Below, one piece after another: positions 34,792 to 45,822 of a DNA stretch of 64,000 bases (the stretch's first letter is position 1; every line of letters begins with the position of its first letter). The notes beneath the pieces were generated by a model that did not search any database, had not been told where the DNA came from, and worked only from the letters and a program-made list of their open reading frames with translations. A program made the translations under genes and the position numbers. Origin of the DNA: Apodospora peruviana (lineage: Eukaryota; Ascomycota; Sordariomycetes; Sordariales; Lasiosphaeriaceae); the NCBI GenBank assembly GCA_033439685.1, contig JAUEDM010000007.1, forward strand, positions 744,001 through 808,000, written 5' to 3'.

Positions 34792-34834
34792 CGGCTGTCT
34801 ATAAAGAATATTGGTTTAAATTTATAGACAGCCG
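34792..34834. repeat. perfect 14-bp inverted repeat with 15-nt loop
   Basis: The arm at 34792-34805 (CGGCTGTCTATAAA) is exactly complementary to 34821-34834 (TTTATAGACAGCCG), with an AT-rich 15-nt centre. It could form a stable hairpin or cruciform. It lies about 820 bp upstream of MOT1 and 2.2 kb upstream of SMC3. Confidence 0.9.
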
Positions 34835-36521
34835 ACGCTCCCACGTCGCTCCTTTCAAAATTTAGCGCCATCGGCCCCCTGTCCATGCGTCCCCCCAGTC
34901 CCGGGCTTCCGGCCTTCTGATAGGTCGATCCCAGATCAAGCTCCAGAATTTTGCGGCTTGCATGGGGTGCCTTCTACGTCCTTGCATGGGTCCATGGCTA
35001 CCCACTCACGACTCCCAGAATACCTGACCTACGGACTCCAGAAAAGGCTACAGAAAACAACGAAACACCATCAGAAGGAAAGAACCTTTGGCATTACCAT
35101 TGAATAGACGGACGGAAACATCAGAAGCCATCACCATCGATTCTTTTTCTCATTCTGACTTCATTGATTTCGGCGGCGGTCGCGGCAACCAACACGAACC
35201 GCCACATTCCCCAATAAAGCCCCGCCAACGAGGAACAATGAAGGCAACAACGTGTCCACCTCTTAACTCCCTCGAGCAGTGACCAGCAGTCTCTCACCCT
35301 TGGCTTTCTCATCGGCTTGATCGATGGCTCAGAGGCGCTTGCTCATGGTTATTGATCAGACGCCTCGAGAGTTCAGGTAACTCCCGTCTTTGTTCTGTTC
35401 CCTGCCCTGCGCCTGCGCAAATCGACGTTTGTTGAAGGCACAGCACTCCCGGTATTGTGGTGTATCAACCAAATATGGTACCGCGATGCGGGTTCTAACT
35501 GAGAAGGCACCACAAGACAGCATGAACAACAGCAGGCCGCCCGCCAACTCCCATCGCCGGTTTCCAGGTTGGATACTTCTGCCAGGCTGTTTGTCGGAAG
35601 CTCAGGAAGGCAGATCATCGGCTAGTACCTGAGCTGCGTTAGTGCCTGCCTGTGAGAAGCAAGCCGCACATGCATTCGGATGATGCCGTCTAGATGCAAC
35701 CTGTAACTGCAGCAAAAGTCAAAGCCACCGAAATGTCGGATCTGAACAATGCCCGACAACAGTCAGCATCATCCAGCCCCGTTTCCTTTCAGGCTACCGC
35801 CGCTCTCGATCATCACCATCACTCTCCCCATTGTCATATGTTAGGGTGCGAGTGCGAGCACGAGTCCCAAAGGGCGAGAAGACGGCCAGTCCCTTCTGGT
35901 TTGGCGAAGGGACCTTTTGACACTTGTTGCATTCCAACACCAAACCCTACTTTGGACTGGTACCCCCCTACAGTACTACGAGATGTACGGATTAGGTGGA
36001 GCTCTCTATATTGGGTTTGCGGAGTGGACCGCAACTATGTACACTGGCCGATGCATGGATATCAGCATCATCAAATTTTCTCCGTCTGGCAGCAAGATGG
36101 AAGACCTGCGCACACTGTGACGTTGTTGCCCATTGCACATGTAAGGGTACGGTTACATATGCAATTCGAGGGGTGATACACCCGATGCTGTGTGACTGGG
36201 AGGACTGTCTTTTTCTTCCATTTCTACTACCCTTATATTATCGAAGCCAAGTGGCAGGAGGAGAATGAAGATGCGCACTCCAGGAGAACATCGCGACGGA
36301 AGTTGTGCAGCTCTACCGTAGACCTACCGGTATTTGTGCGTGTCCGTGGTGCAAGTCCGAAGCCACGGGAAACACGAAGGATATCCGTGCAGACCACGCC
36401 ACTCCTATGTACGCTATCCGTACAGTGCAGGCGGTATATTGCCTGGCTGGGACTCCTATGCCCTTGATCTTGATAGTACGAGGATTTAAGTTAAGCACCA
36501 GAGGTCATGAGCAGATTCAAT

Positions 36522-36527
36522 ACGCGT
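36522..36527. promoter_or_regulatory. MluI cell-cycle box (MCB, ACGCGT) upstream of SMC3
   Basis: Perfect ACGCGT, 468 bp before the SMC3 start. In yeasts MBF binds this box and drives G1/S expression, including of cohesin genes. A second exact copy lies in SMC3 intron 1 (37076-37081), along with a related ACGCG at 37053-37057. Confidence 0.45.
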
Positions 36528-36994
36528 CTTAAAGCCAAATACTAGACGTTCGGATGTACCTCAGTGAAATGTGCTTGCGTGCTGTTGTGCTGAGCCAACA
36601 ACTCTGTTCCTGCCCCATAAGCGGCCGTTGTGTTGATAGAGTCACGTGGTGAACCGAGAGGTCCAAGCTTGCGACGAGGAACCGCGAGCGAGCGACCGTG
36701 TCGAACGCGCGCCTGTAGCACGAAAGTCAGGGCCCCTCAATCACACCAAGGTTTGTCCCTTCCGTGGTATCTCACTGCCAGACGATCCAACAATTCGGCC
36801 CAAATACATATACAAGCCAATAACTCGATGCTGCTCACCACGACAAACCATTTATTCGACTCCCAGCATCTGCGTTGATGCACGACCGCACAAGGTCTCG
36901 ACTTAGAATTGGTTGCATCTTTTCCGGCGCGATACCCCCTCCCCAACACACACACACACCTCTGCTGTCGAGTTGACAGCATCCCATGACAAGC

Positions 36995-39900
36995 ATGCAC
37001 ATCAAGCAGATTATCATCCAAGGTTTCAAAAGGTAAGCAAAAGACCCGGTCGACGCGCTTTTAAACCTGTTCTGCACGCGTATTGCATTCTGCTCTATCG
37101 CATCATGTTGTTGCGCGCGCTACATGTACTGATCCGAGACGTGGACCAGCTATAAGGAACAAACTGTTATCGAACCCTTCTCGCCAGGCACCAACGTGAT
37201 TGTCGGACGAAATGGCTCCGGCAAGAGCAACTTCTTTGCGGCCATTCGATTTGTCCTCAGCGATGCCTACACAAACATGAGCCGCGAAGAGCGGCAAGCG
37301 CTCCTCCACGAGGGATCCGGCTCAGCCGTCATGTCAGCCTACGTCGAGATTATTTTCGACAACACCGACAAGCGCTTCAGCGAACCTGGTGACGAGGTGG
37401 TCATCCGGAGGACGATTGGCCTAAAAAAGGACGAGTACTCTGTGGACAAGAAGGTTCAAACGCGAGCCGATGTCCTCAAGATTCTCGAAACGGCCGGGTT
37501 CGCCAAGGAGAACCCCTTCTACATTGTGCCCCAGGGCCGTGTGGCGGCCATCACCAACATGAAGGAAAATGAGAGACTGAATCTATTGAAGGAGATCGCA
37601 GGAACGAATACCTACGACGACCGCCGGATACAGTCGCTCAAGATCATGGCCGAGACCAACAGCAAGCGCGAGAAGATTGACGAGCTTTTAGACTACATCA
37701 AGGAGCGTCTGAGCGAACTGGAAGAAGAGAAGGATGAGCTACGTGACTTCCAGGAAAAGGATCGGGAACGGAGATGCTTGGAGTACGCCCACTGGCATCG
37801 CTTGCAAGAGACGAACGCGCACACTCTGGAACAAATAGAAGAGGCGAGGCAGGGTGGCGCAGGTGCATCTACTAAGGATCGTGCCCAGCTGCAGAGGACC
37901 GAAAAAGAGATTGCAGCCTTGGAGCATCGGTATCAGGAGATGCAACAAAACCTGGAGCTACTGGCCATCGAGCGACGCCAGCTGGACGAAGATCGCAGGG
38001 AGACGGTTCGGGCGCGGGCGAAAGCGGAGCTGAAGTGTAAGCATCTTGACGAGACTCGGCACGACCGTGAGCAGAACCAGCGACAACAGGAAGCGGATCT
38101 TGAGGATGTGAGGCGCAAGATCCAAGCCGCAGAGAAAGAGCTTGCCCAGATCAACCCGGAATACCAGAAATGGAAGACCGAAGAAGCCAGTATCAAGACC
38201 GAGCGGGATATGGCCACCGCTGGTCGTAACCGTCTCCTCACCAAGCAGACTCGCGGCACCCAGTTCAAGAGCAAAGCCGAGCGAGATGCGTGGCTCAAAA
38301 ATGAGATTAATGAGATCACGACGTCTCTTGGCGCACAGAAAGCCAATGAAATGGATACAAAGGAGCAAGTGAAATCTGTCGAGGCTTCCATTGAGCAATT
38401 GGCAAACGACATTCAGAAAATGAGGGACGATATTGAGGGCTATGGTCCAAAACGGGCCGCGCTCACCGAAAAGCTGACCAAGGCTCAAGAGACTCGTGAT
38501 CAGCTTATCGAAGAGCGGAAAAGGCTTCGGCGAGAGGACGACCGGCTCAATTCCCTCATTGGGAATACCCGGAAAGAGAGGGACCATGCAGAGAAGGACC
38601 TCTCGCATACCATGGACTCGGCGACTGCCAGAGGTCTCGCAGCGGTCAGGAGGTTGAAGAGAGAGAAGGATATTCCGGGTGCCTACGGAACACTCGCGGA
38701 GTTGATGACCGTACCAGTGGAGGCATACCGGTTGCCGGTCGAGCAAGTGGCTGGTAACAGTCTCTTTCACTACGTGGTCGACAACGAGGAGACTGCCACG
38801 ATGCTCTCCGACCATCTCTTCAAAACCTTTGGCGGTCGGCTTACATTTATGCCTCTCGAGCAGCTACGGCCTCGGCAGGTAAAGATGCCAAGAGCCTCGG
38901 ATGCTCAAGCGCTCATCAGCAAGATCGAGTTTGACCCAGAGTACGAGAAGGCCTTCCAGCAAGTCTTTGGCCGTACAATAGTCTGTCCCAACTTGACGGT
39001 CGCCGCTCAGTACTCTCGGACTCACAGCCTGGATGCCATTACGCCAGAAGGCGATACGACAAACAAGAGAGGTGCTATGACTGGAGGCTATGTCGATTCC
39101 AGGCGATCACGGCTGGAGGCGGTGCGAAAAGTCAATGAGCTGCGAGACTTATATGACCAGCAGCAGGCCGATGCCGACAAGATTAGGAGAGAGATTGAGG
39201 TGATCGACCAAAAGGTCACGAACGCCAATGGTGCGGAATACAAGCTGGCACAGGAACTGCGCCAGTTTGAACAAGGCATTGACCCCCTAAAAGCGGAACT
39301 ACGAAGCAAGATTTCTCAGCAGGCACGCGAGCAAACCCATCTCGAGAAGGCTATACAACGTCAGAACGAGGTGGAGAAGAACTTGAAGCAGTTCGACGAT
39401 AGCATCGCAGCGCATCAGGCCGAACTTGCATCGGAGTTCAAGAAAGCACTGTCGGCAAGTGAGGAACGTCAACTCGAGGAGTTCAGCAAAGAGGAACATC
39501 GGCTGAAACAACAAGTCAAAGAAATCAGCAACAAGCGGATGGATCTGGAGAGGCGCAAGAAACTGCTCGAAACTCAGCTCAACGGTCATCTCAAGCCGCA
39601 GGAAGATCAATTACGGAGCCAAGCTTTCGAGAACTCGTCGGCCGGTGGCAGTCAAGTCTACAAGGAGGCCCAAAAGGAGCTCAAGAAGGCGCAGAAGGCT
39701 GCAGCAGAAGTCGAGAGGCAATTACGGGAAAATGAGGAGAAGACCGAAGAAGTGAGCGGTGAAGTCGCGCAGCTAGAATCGCAGAGGGCCCAAAAGGAGC
39801 AAGAGCAGCAGGAGCTGCAGAAGCGTATCGACCATTATCAGAAGAAGATGGAGAAGAACATCCAAACAAAGGCGCGTCTCATCAGCCAAGCTGCTGAATA

Positions 39901-40844
39901 CGCCAAGAATATAAGGGATCTTGGTATCTTGCCCGATCAGGCGTTTGGTAAATATGAGAAGATGAAATCCGAGCAGGTAATATTTATCCCTCCCGTCCTT
40001 TAGTCTCCAAGGTCTATCCGCTAACAGCCAGCACACAGATCGAAAATAGACTGCGAAAGGTCAATGAGGCGCTTAAAAAGTATAAGCACATCAACAAGAA
40101 GGCGTTTGATCAATATAACAGCTTCACGACGCAACGGGAACAGCTGCTCAAGCGGCGAAAGGAGCTCGATACATCGCAGGGCTCGATCGAGGAGCTCATT
40201 GAGCATCTTGACCAGGCCAAGGACGAAGCCATTGAGCGGACGTTTAAGCAAGTGTCCAAGGAGTTTGCGACTATCTTTGAGCAGCTCGTCCCTGCTGGTC
40301 ACGGTCGTCTTGTTATCCAGCGTAAGGCGGACAGAGGCAACAAGGGCCGCAATAACAACCAAGAAGACTCCGACGAGGAGCCGGCTGGTGTTGAGAATTA
40401 TACGGGTGTCGGTATTAGCGTGTCGTTCAACTCCAAGGTCATGGATGAGCAGCAGAAGATTCAGCAGCTCAGCGGTGGGCAGAAGAGTGAGTCTTATTTT
40501 GCGTGTCATCATGCCTCATGTACAGTCTGCTAACAATTTTGTTGTGTGTAGGTTTATGCGCTCTGTGTCTCATCTTTGCGCTGCAGGCGGCCGAGTCGAG
40601 CCCGTTTGTTATCTTTGACGAGGTGGACGCCAACCTGGACGCGCAGTACCGGACGGCGGTCGCGAGCTTGCTGGATTCGATATCCAAGACGCAGCACACG
40701 CAGTTCATTTGCACCACGTTCAGGCCTGAAATCGTGTTGGTGGCGGATAAGTGTTATGGTGTGACGTTTCACAACAAGACGAGCACGATTGATTGCGTGC
40801 CTACGGAGGAGGCGCTGAATTTTGTGGAAGGGCAGAAGAAGTAA
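36995..40844 (+). CDS. SMC3: cohesin subunit SMC3
   Basis: Structural-maintenance-of-chromosomes ATPase that forms the cohesin ring with SMC1 and kleisin. Exons 36995-37032, 37150-39976, 40039-40486 and 40552-40844 give 1201 aa. The first exon is only 38 nt (MHIKQIIIQGFK) and the first intron 117 nt. Walker A is GRNGSGKSN (32-40). The two acetylation-site lysines fall at Lys105/Lys106 (IGLKKDEY), the same numbers as in human SMC3. Long coiled coils flank the hinge (about residues 515-660, with GAYGTLAELM). The C-terminal head carries the signature LSGGQKS, split by the third intron, and Walker B FVIFDEVDANLD. MCB-type sites in the promoter and first intron suggest G1/S control. It converges on CDC37. 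Confidence 0.97.
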
Positions 40845-41481
40845 GGCTGTCGACACTCTGTGTGTATATTAAAGGCTGATGATGGTGGTGCGGTGTGGGT
40901 GACTTGGCTTTTGGTGGGTATATTTGTGGGTGGGCTGTGTGTCGTTATGGTGGATGTATTTATTTCCTATTCCCCTTTTGATTTCGTTGTCAATGGCGTT
41001 CGTTGGGTCGGTCGTCTCGGTCCGGTTTGGAGGAGGCAGGCGTGGCAAGCCAGCCTGGGTCGTTAATTATGTTGTTCTTCCGGGACCCTTTTATCTTCCG
41101 AACCCCTGAGGTGGTGTGGGAAACAAAAGGGGTGCTAAGTAACTAATTACCTAGCGAAGGACGGAGGCAGACAGGCAAGCGGCTTGTTTATATCCGGTAG
41201 CATTATACCTGTGCTAGCTGTCTATACTGTTTTCTTTATATGTCTAGCTGGCAAATTTTATATTTCTGAGCTCATAACAGTATATCTACCAGTGATATGC
41301 AAAGCCAGGTCGTCACGTCAATAACTGCCCAATTTCTGAATAGACTTTTCTTTTACCAATTGCATCATTCATGCCCTTAAGGTTCCCGCCCGACGCCTAA
41401 CACTATCAGCAGACTGCTAAAACAAGCACACCTATAGTAAGTCAGTAAACTAAACTATACACAGTATATATAATGTCTCGA
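40845..41481. other. convergent 3' region between SMC3 and CDC37
   Basis: About 640 bases that must contain both 3' UTRs. The SMC3-proximal part is G/T rich. No gene, repeat or clear hairpin is seen. Confidence 0.6.
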
Positions 41482-43096
41482 TCATTCCGGATTAGGTGCC
41501 GGTCCCGAGTCAACTTCCTGCTCATGCTCATGCTTGGCCTCCTCCTCCATCTTCTTCAGCTTCTCCTGCCCTTCCTCGGTCGTAGCATCAATGATCTGCT
41601 CCTCTAGACTCAGAATGCCGGCCTGTTCAAACCGTCACATCGTTAGCACACATGGAATTACCACTCAACAAAATCATATGGTCAAACTTACCTCTCCAAG
41701 CTTCCCCACAAGCTCTTCCGCCTCCTCAACCGTCATATTCCCCAAAACCTCATTAACCTTGTCCAAACTCCCCGTCTCCAGCGCCTTCCGCATCTCAGGC
41801 GTGAACGCCTCAAAAATCTCCCGTCCCGCCTTCTCAGCTGGGTCTTGGCTGTCCTTCGGCGGGATCTTAATATTAATCACCGTGCCCGGCTCGACAGCAT
41901 GCAGCTGGATCTGCTCGACGCCCGCGGTCGTGCCGTCCTCGGCCTCCTTCTTCTTGATCTCGCGCACCCGGTTCCTTATGGTCACGTACGTGTTCTGCAC
42001 ATCTTTGTAGAACACATCGCGCGCCTGGTGACCGGGCGTCGTGATGCGCTTGAAGAAGAGCGACACGCCGTCCCTACCCAAGGCGCGGCAGTACTGCAGC
42101 AGAAGCGCCTGGTGCACGCAGTTCTGCGCGTAGTCGTCGCGGCCCTGCAGCTGCGCGTCAAACGCCAACACCAACAACCCGTCGGTCTCCTTTTCCGTCA
42201 GGATCTCCGGGTGGGTCTGCAGGTAGGCGTGGCTCTCGCGAGGTTCCGACGACTTGATATCAGCGAACTTGCGCGCTGCGGGTGAAGCATCCAGCTCTGC
42301 GTCGTCGTCATCGGCAGCTTTGGAAGTGTCTGAGGCCTTGGACGACTCTGAAAAGTTGGGGTTCAGAAGCTCAACTTTTTGCTCTGCTGCCTTTTTTGTC
42401 TCTGAAGATGAGGCCTTGTTGACATAGGAGCTATCAAACCCAGTGTGAAAACTCTCACTCGTAATCTTGCGGCTCTCCTCCTTCTCCAGCTCATCAAGCT
42501 TCTTGAATAGTTCCTTCTGGAGATCGGTGACCTTCTGTAGATGGTCGCCAATCTCGGTCACCATGGCGGCGTACCGCTTGTCCTGCTCGATCTTCTTCTC
42601 GTCCAGCGCCTTGTTGACCTGGTCTAGCAGTGTGGCCATCATCTTGGTGTACGTTGGCAGCTTCTCTTCCGAGTTATGCACGCCCGCGGGCCGCGGTGGC
42701 GGCTCATCGTCCTTTGGGTCGAGCGACGTAGCCGACTCCATCACGGCCTGGAAGGCTACTTCTCCAGGGTTCCGGGTCGAGGCGTCGGCGGCATGGGCTT
42801 TTAGGGAGGCCAGCAGGGCCGAGATGCGCTTGATCAGGGCATCGTTGATGACGCGCTCGTACTTGAGCGTCTCGATCTGGTGCCTGCGCTGCTGACGCTC
42901 GGCGTGGATCTGGTTCTGCTTGGCACGGATGAAGGAGCGCTTGTCGACGTTGGGATGGACCTCGACGTCGGAGTCGTCGCTGAGCTCGAGCGCGTCCTGG
43001 AGGGGGGCAACGGTTAGCCAAGTCTTGTTCACTTATAGGATTGGAGTTTGATAAATGGCGATCAACACTTACCCACTTGCTGTAGTCAACCGGCAT
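41482..43096 (-). CDS. CDC37: Hsp90 co-chaperone Cdc37
   Basis: Delivers protein kinases to Hsp90. Exons 43073-43096, 41692-42996 and 41482-41622 give 489 aa; introns are 76 and 69 nt, both phase 0. The 24-nt first exon codes MPVDYSKW, the invariant Cdc37 start, and joins to DALELSDDSDVEVHPNVDKRSF, with the CK2-site serines at Ser14 and Ser17 as in yeast Cdc37. An N-terminal coiled coil (about 30-210) is followed by a Ser/Asp-rich linker, the central Hsp90-binding region (ETDGLLVLAFDAQLQGRDDYAQNCVHQALLLQYC) and the C-terminal domain. The tail is acidic (EEEAKHEHEQE). The tiny first exon is easily missed by gene finders. Confidence 0.96.
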
Positions 43097-43379
43097 TTCT
43101 TCAGCTTGTTTCTTTCTCCGTGTGCAAAGTATGGTACTGAAAATGTGAATGATTGTCTTAAAAAGTCGCAGTTGCATGGTATCAGGTGTGGATTATCACG
43201 GCCGTGGATTGTCGATGTCGTTGGCGGGGTAGCTGTTAGTGACGAGGTGGGGCAGGAGAAGGACATGGAATGATGGAATCCTACATCACCTCTCAGTCCT
43301 CAGCAATCAGGCTTCAGCCTCTTCCATCCTCTTTGAGAACATCCAATGATAACCTGGAACTCATAATCACATATGCATA

Positions 43380-44528
43380 TCACCGTCTCTCCAACCTCTT
43401 ATCCCAATCCCGATTATACAGCCCATACTCAACCTCCCTTTCCCTTTCTTTCTTCAGTCCCAATCCACCAACACCACACTCCCTCGGCCCCTTTTCCTCC
43501 AGCCCATGCACTCCCTCAGAATCAGCCAGCCTCGTAAATACCCTCAGCGCATTATTCCTCCCAATATCAACCAAATCCCTGTTACTAACAGCAACGTGCT
43601 CATCAAACCAAACACACCCATTCGGAATACTCTCAAACGGGTAATCAATAGAAAACATGATTGCCCGGGAACCAATCTCCTGCATGGCACACAACAACGC
43701 CGGAGTAGAGAAATGTCCAGACGTAGTCACAAACAACTGCTCCCCAAAATAGCCCCTAACCAACTTATCCTTCGCCATAGGCATATTCGGAAACCGGGCC
43801 CGATTAAGCTTGTGATCGATCCTGTACAAGTCATAAGGGATATGCTCGCCCATATGCCCAATCACGACCTTCAGTCTCGGAAACCGGTCCAAGACACCAG
43901 CTGTCACGATCCCCAAAACATGCATCCCGATCCGGTGCGCATAACCCAACGCCGAATAAGCCAGCCACGGCCTTGCCTTCCACATCTCGTCGTAAATCAA
44001 CGGCGTAGGTTCTCGCGGGTGCAAGTAAACCGGCGCGCCCAGCTCCTCGGCGACTTTCCAAAACGCATCATACTTCTCTTCATCATAAAACATCATGATA
44101 TTCTTATCCTCCCCAGCACTCTGATAATCGTTGAGAATCACACCCACGAACCCCTTTGTCTTATCTCCCCAACACCGTCTCAGCTCCTCGCCCGCCTGCG
44201 CAGGATCGTGCATGCTCAGCGAGACGAGACCAGCAAACCGTTTCAGGTTTTTGCTGATCTCGGCCGCGAGCCGGTCGTTGGCGAGCGTAGCCAGCTCTTC
44301 TGCATCTTTCGGGTTCGTCACACCCTGAGGACCGGGCGAGGAGAGCGAGAGGACCATCATCTCGACGCCGTTTGAGTCCATTTGTGTCAGGCGAGTGCCG
44401 TGCACGTCCAGCAGGTTGGCGATCAGGTCGTCGCCGATTACGCCTTTCGGCGCAAGACTAGAAACATCGTATGCCTTGAAGTTTTCTGGGATCGCCCAGG
44501 CTTCTTCGAGGGCGATTTTTCCATACAT
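43380..44528 (-). CDS. amidohydrolase-family 2,3-dihydroxybenzoate / gamma-resorcylate decarboxylase-like enzyme
   Basis: Likely non-oxidative decarboxylase of hydroxybenzoates, 382 aa, no intron. The N terminus MYGKIALEEAWAIPE carries the first metal ligand Glu8. Position 10 is Ala, where bacterial gamma-resorcylate decarboxylases have His; fungal 2,3-dihydroxybenzoate decarboxylases share the EEA form and use magnesium. Other ligand or active-site residues are His170 (YLHPREPTP), His225 (IGHMGEH) and Asp295 (SIDYPFES). The fold is a single TIM barrel with a 40-residue charged C-terminal extension. Its start is 1.3 kb from the next gene and nothing nearby forms an aromatic-catabolism cluster, so the exact substrate (2,3-dihydroxybenzoate, salicylate, gamma-resorcylate) is open. 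Confidence 0.85.
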   Translation of the reverse strand: MYGKIALEEAWAIPENFKAYDVSSLAPKGVIGDDLIANLLDVHGTRLTQMDSNGVEMMVLSLSSPGPQGVTNPKDAEELATLANDRLAAEISKNLKRFAGLVSLSMHDPAQAGEELRRCWGDKTKGFVGVILNDYQSAGEDKNIMMFYDEEKYDAFWKVAEELGAPVYLHPREPTPLIYDEMWKARPWLAYSALGYAHRIGMHVLGIVTAGVLDRFPRLKVVIGHMGEHIPYDLYRIDHKLNRARFPNMPMAKDKLVRGYFGEQLFVTTSGHFSTPALLCAMQEIGSRAIMFSIDYPFESIPNGCVWFDEHVAVSNRDLVDIGRNNALRVFTRLADSEGVHGLEEKGPRECGVGGLGLKKEREREVEYGLYNRDWDKRLERR

Positions 44529-45822
44529 TTTTTGAGGGGGGGTCTGTTTGTTTGTTTTTGTTTGTTTGGTCTGATTGACTTATATCTGGCTGGACGCGGT
44601 GTAATGATGGAATGAGTCAAGAAGCTCTCGGCATGTGCAAGAGAAGATGTGTGAACGAGATATGAGTTGATGTGTACCTTATCACCTTCTGGTCAACCTT
44701 CCCGTCCCTAGGTAGTAATATACGAAATCATCCATCTATCCTGCCCTCGGACTACACAGCAAAGTAGATAGGTGTGCGGTTGCCGAACCGCACCACCCCC
44801 TCTCGACCCCCGCATGAGATGTCTAACAATATCACACCGAAAGGAAAAGCTTAGCAGGTAGCGGCTGATATTCTCAAGTTCACAACCAAGTGCCGAGAAG
44901 ATATTGGCTGAATGTCGTTTGATGGATCCCTGTTACACCACAAAGCCGGGTATGTGGTGGACAGACAGGAAGACTGCCTGACCTAGCTGGCATATCAGAT
45001 GTCGTGTTGAAAAGCTTCAGTATGGCGTACCGCTGGTGTCGTTCGGACCTGTACAGGCACTGCTCCGTGTCTGTCTGTCGAATGCTGAGCGTTGCTTCAA
45101 AGGGCTGGCTACCTACCTAGGCAGGTCAACAAGAATCAGGAGCAGGTTTCCTCTTTTCTGTCTAGCACGTGTGCCTTCTGCTGCTTGGTTGTGCGGTTAA
45201 TTCACTGTCAATTGTCACCTTCTATCACCCTTCCAATTTCTCCAAGTATGTACGGAGGTAGGGAGGTGGTCATCGGCCGTGTACAGGAAGGGATAAGGTC
45301 AGACGAAGACTAAAGGTTGACAACTTGAGGCGAGGCAGATGAATACCTACCTACCTACCTATCTGCTGTTGCCTACGTACGTACCGTAGGTCAAGGTACA
45401 TACCCCGATGGTTGTCCTGGTAGGGTAGATATCTGGACCATCAGCGCGTGTCGTTATAGTAGAATATCGTCATATGTCGTTCTCCAGGGCATTATGAAAT
45501 CAAAGGAACAAATATTCCATTTTATCACAACCAACCCTGAACTCAATAATAATAGAAACCTAAGTAAGCACGAAAAGTTCTCTTTTGTTTACCGAGCCCG
45601 AGTCGCCAACTCCCCAGTGAAACCATCCAGAAACCAGACTACCTTAAAGTTATACACGGAATGCTGAGAGCAGAAACGAAAAAGAAAATATGAGATAACG
45701 ATACACACCATGGGAAAAAGAACAAGCAACAAGAAGAAAGTCAATATCTAAGTTGGTGCTAGAGGGACGACGTAACTCAACGCCTGAACCTCAGTCTTCC
45801 GGGGGCGAAGACGGCCTGTATA
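44529..45822. other. intergenic, contains CCTA tetranucleotide repeat
   Basis: About 1.3 kb: promoter of the decarboxylase gene and 3' end of the HMG-box gene. It holds TACCTACCTAG at 45110-45120 and a four-copy TACC-type repeat at 45344-45361. No gene is supported. Confidence 0.55.

Larger units (their letters stand above)
33974..36994. other. 3-kb divergent spacer between MOT1 and SMC3
   Basis: Holds both promoters and leaders. It contains a perfect 14-bp hairpin (34792-34834), a MluI-box type site ACGCGT (36522-36527) upstream of SMC3, and a CA run (about 36947-36960). Several frames of 60-160 codons occur on both strands but none shows a domain, consistent splicing or protein-like composition. 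Confidence 0.5.

Noticed and set aside
35694..36176. 160-codon plus-strand frame in the MOT1-SMC3 spacer
   Set aside because: It has no domain, low-quality composition and overlapping frames in other phases. It is not supportable as a gene.
43506..44375. 289-codon plus-strand frame
   Set aside because: It is antisense to the decarboxylase gene, which has clear active-site motifs. The opposite frame has none.
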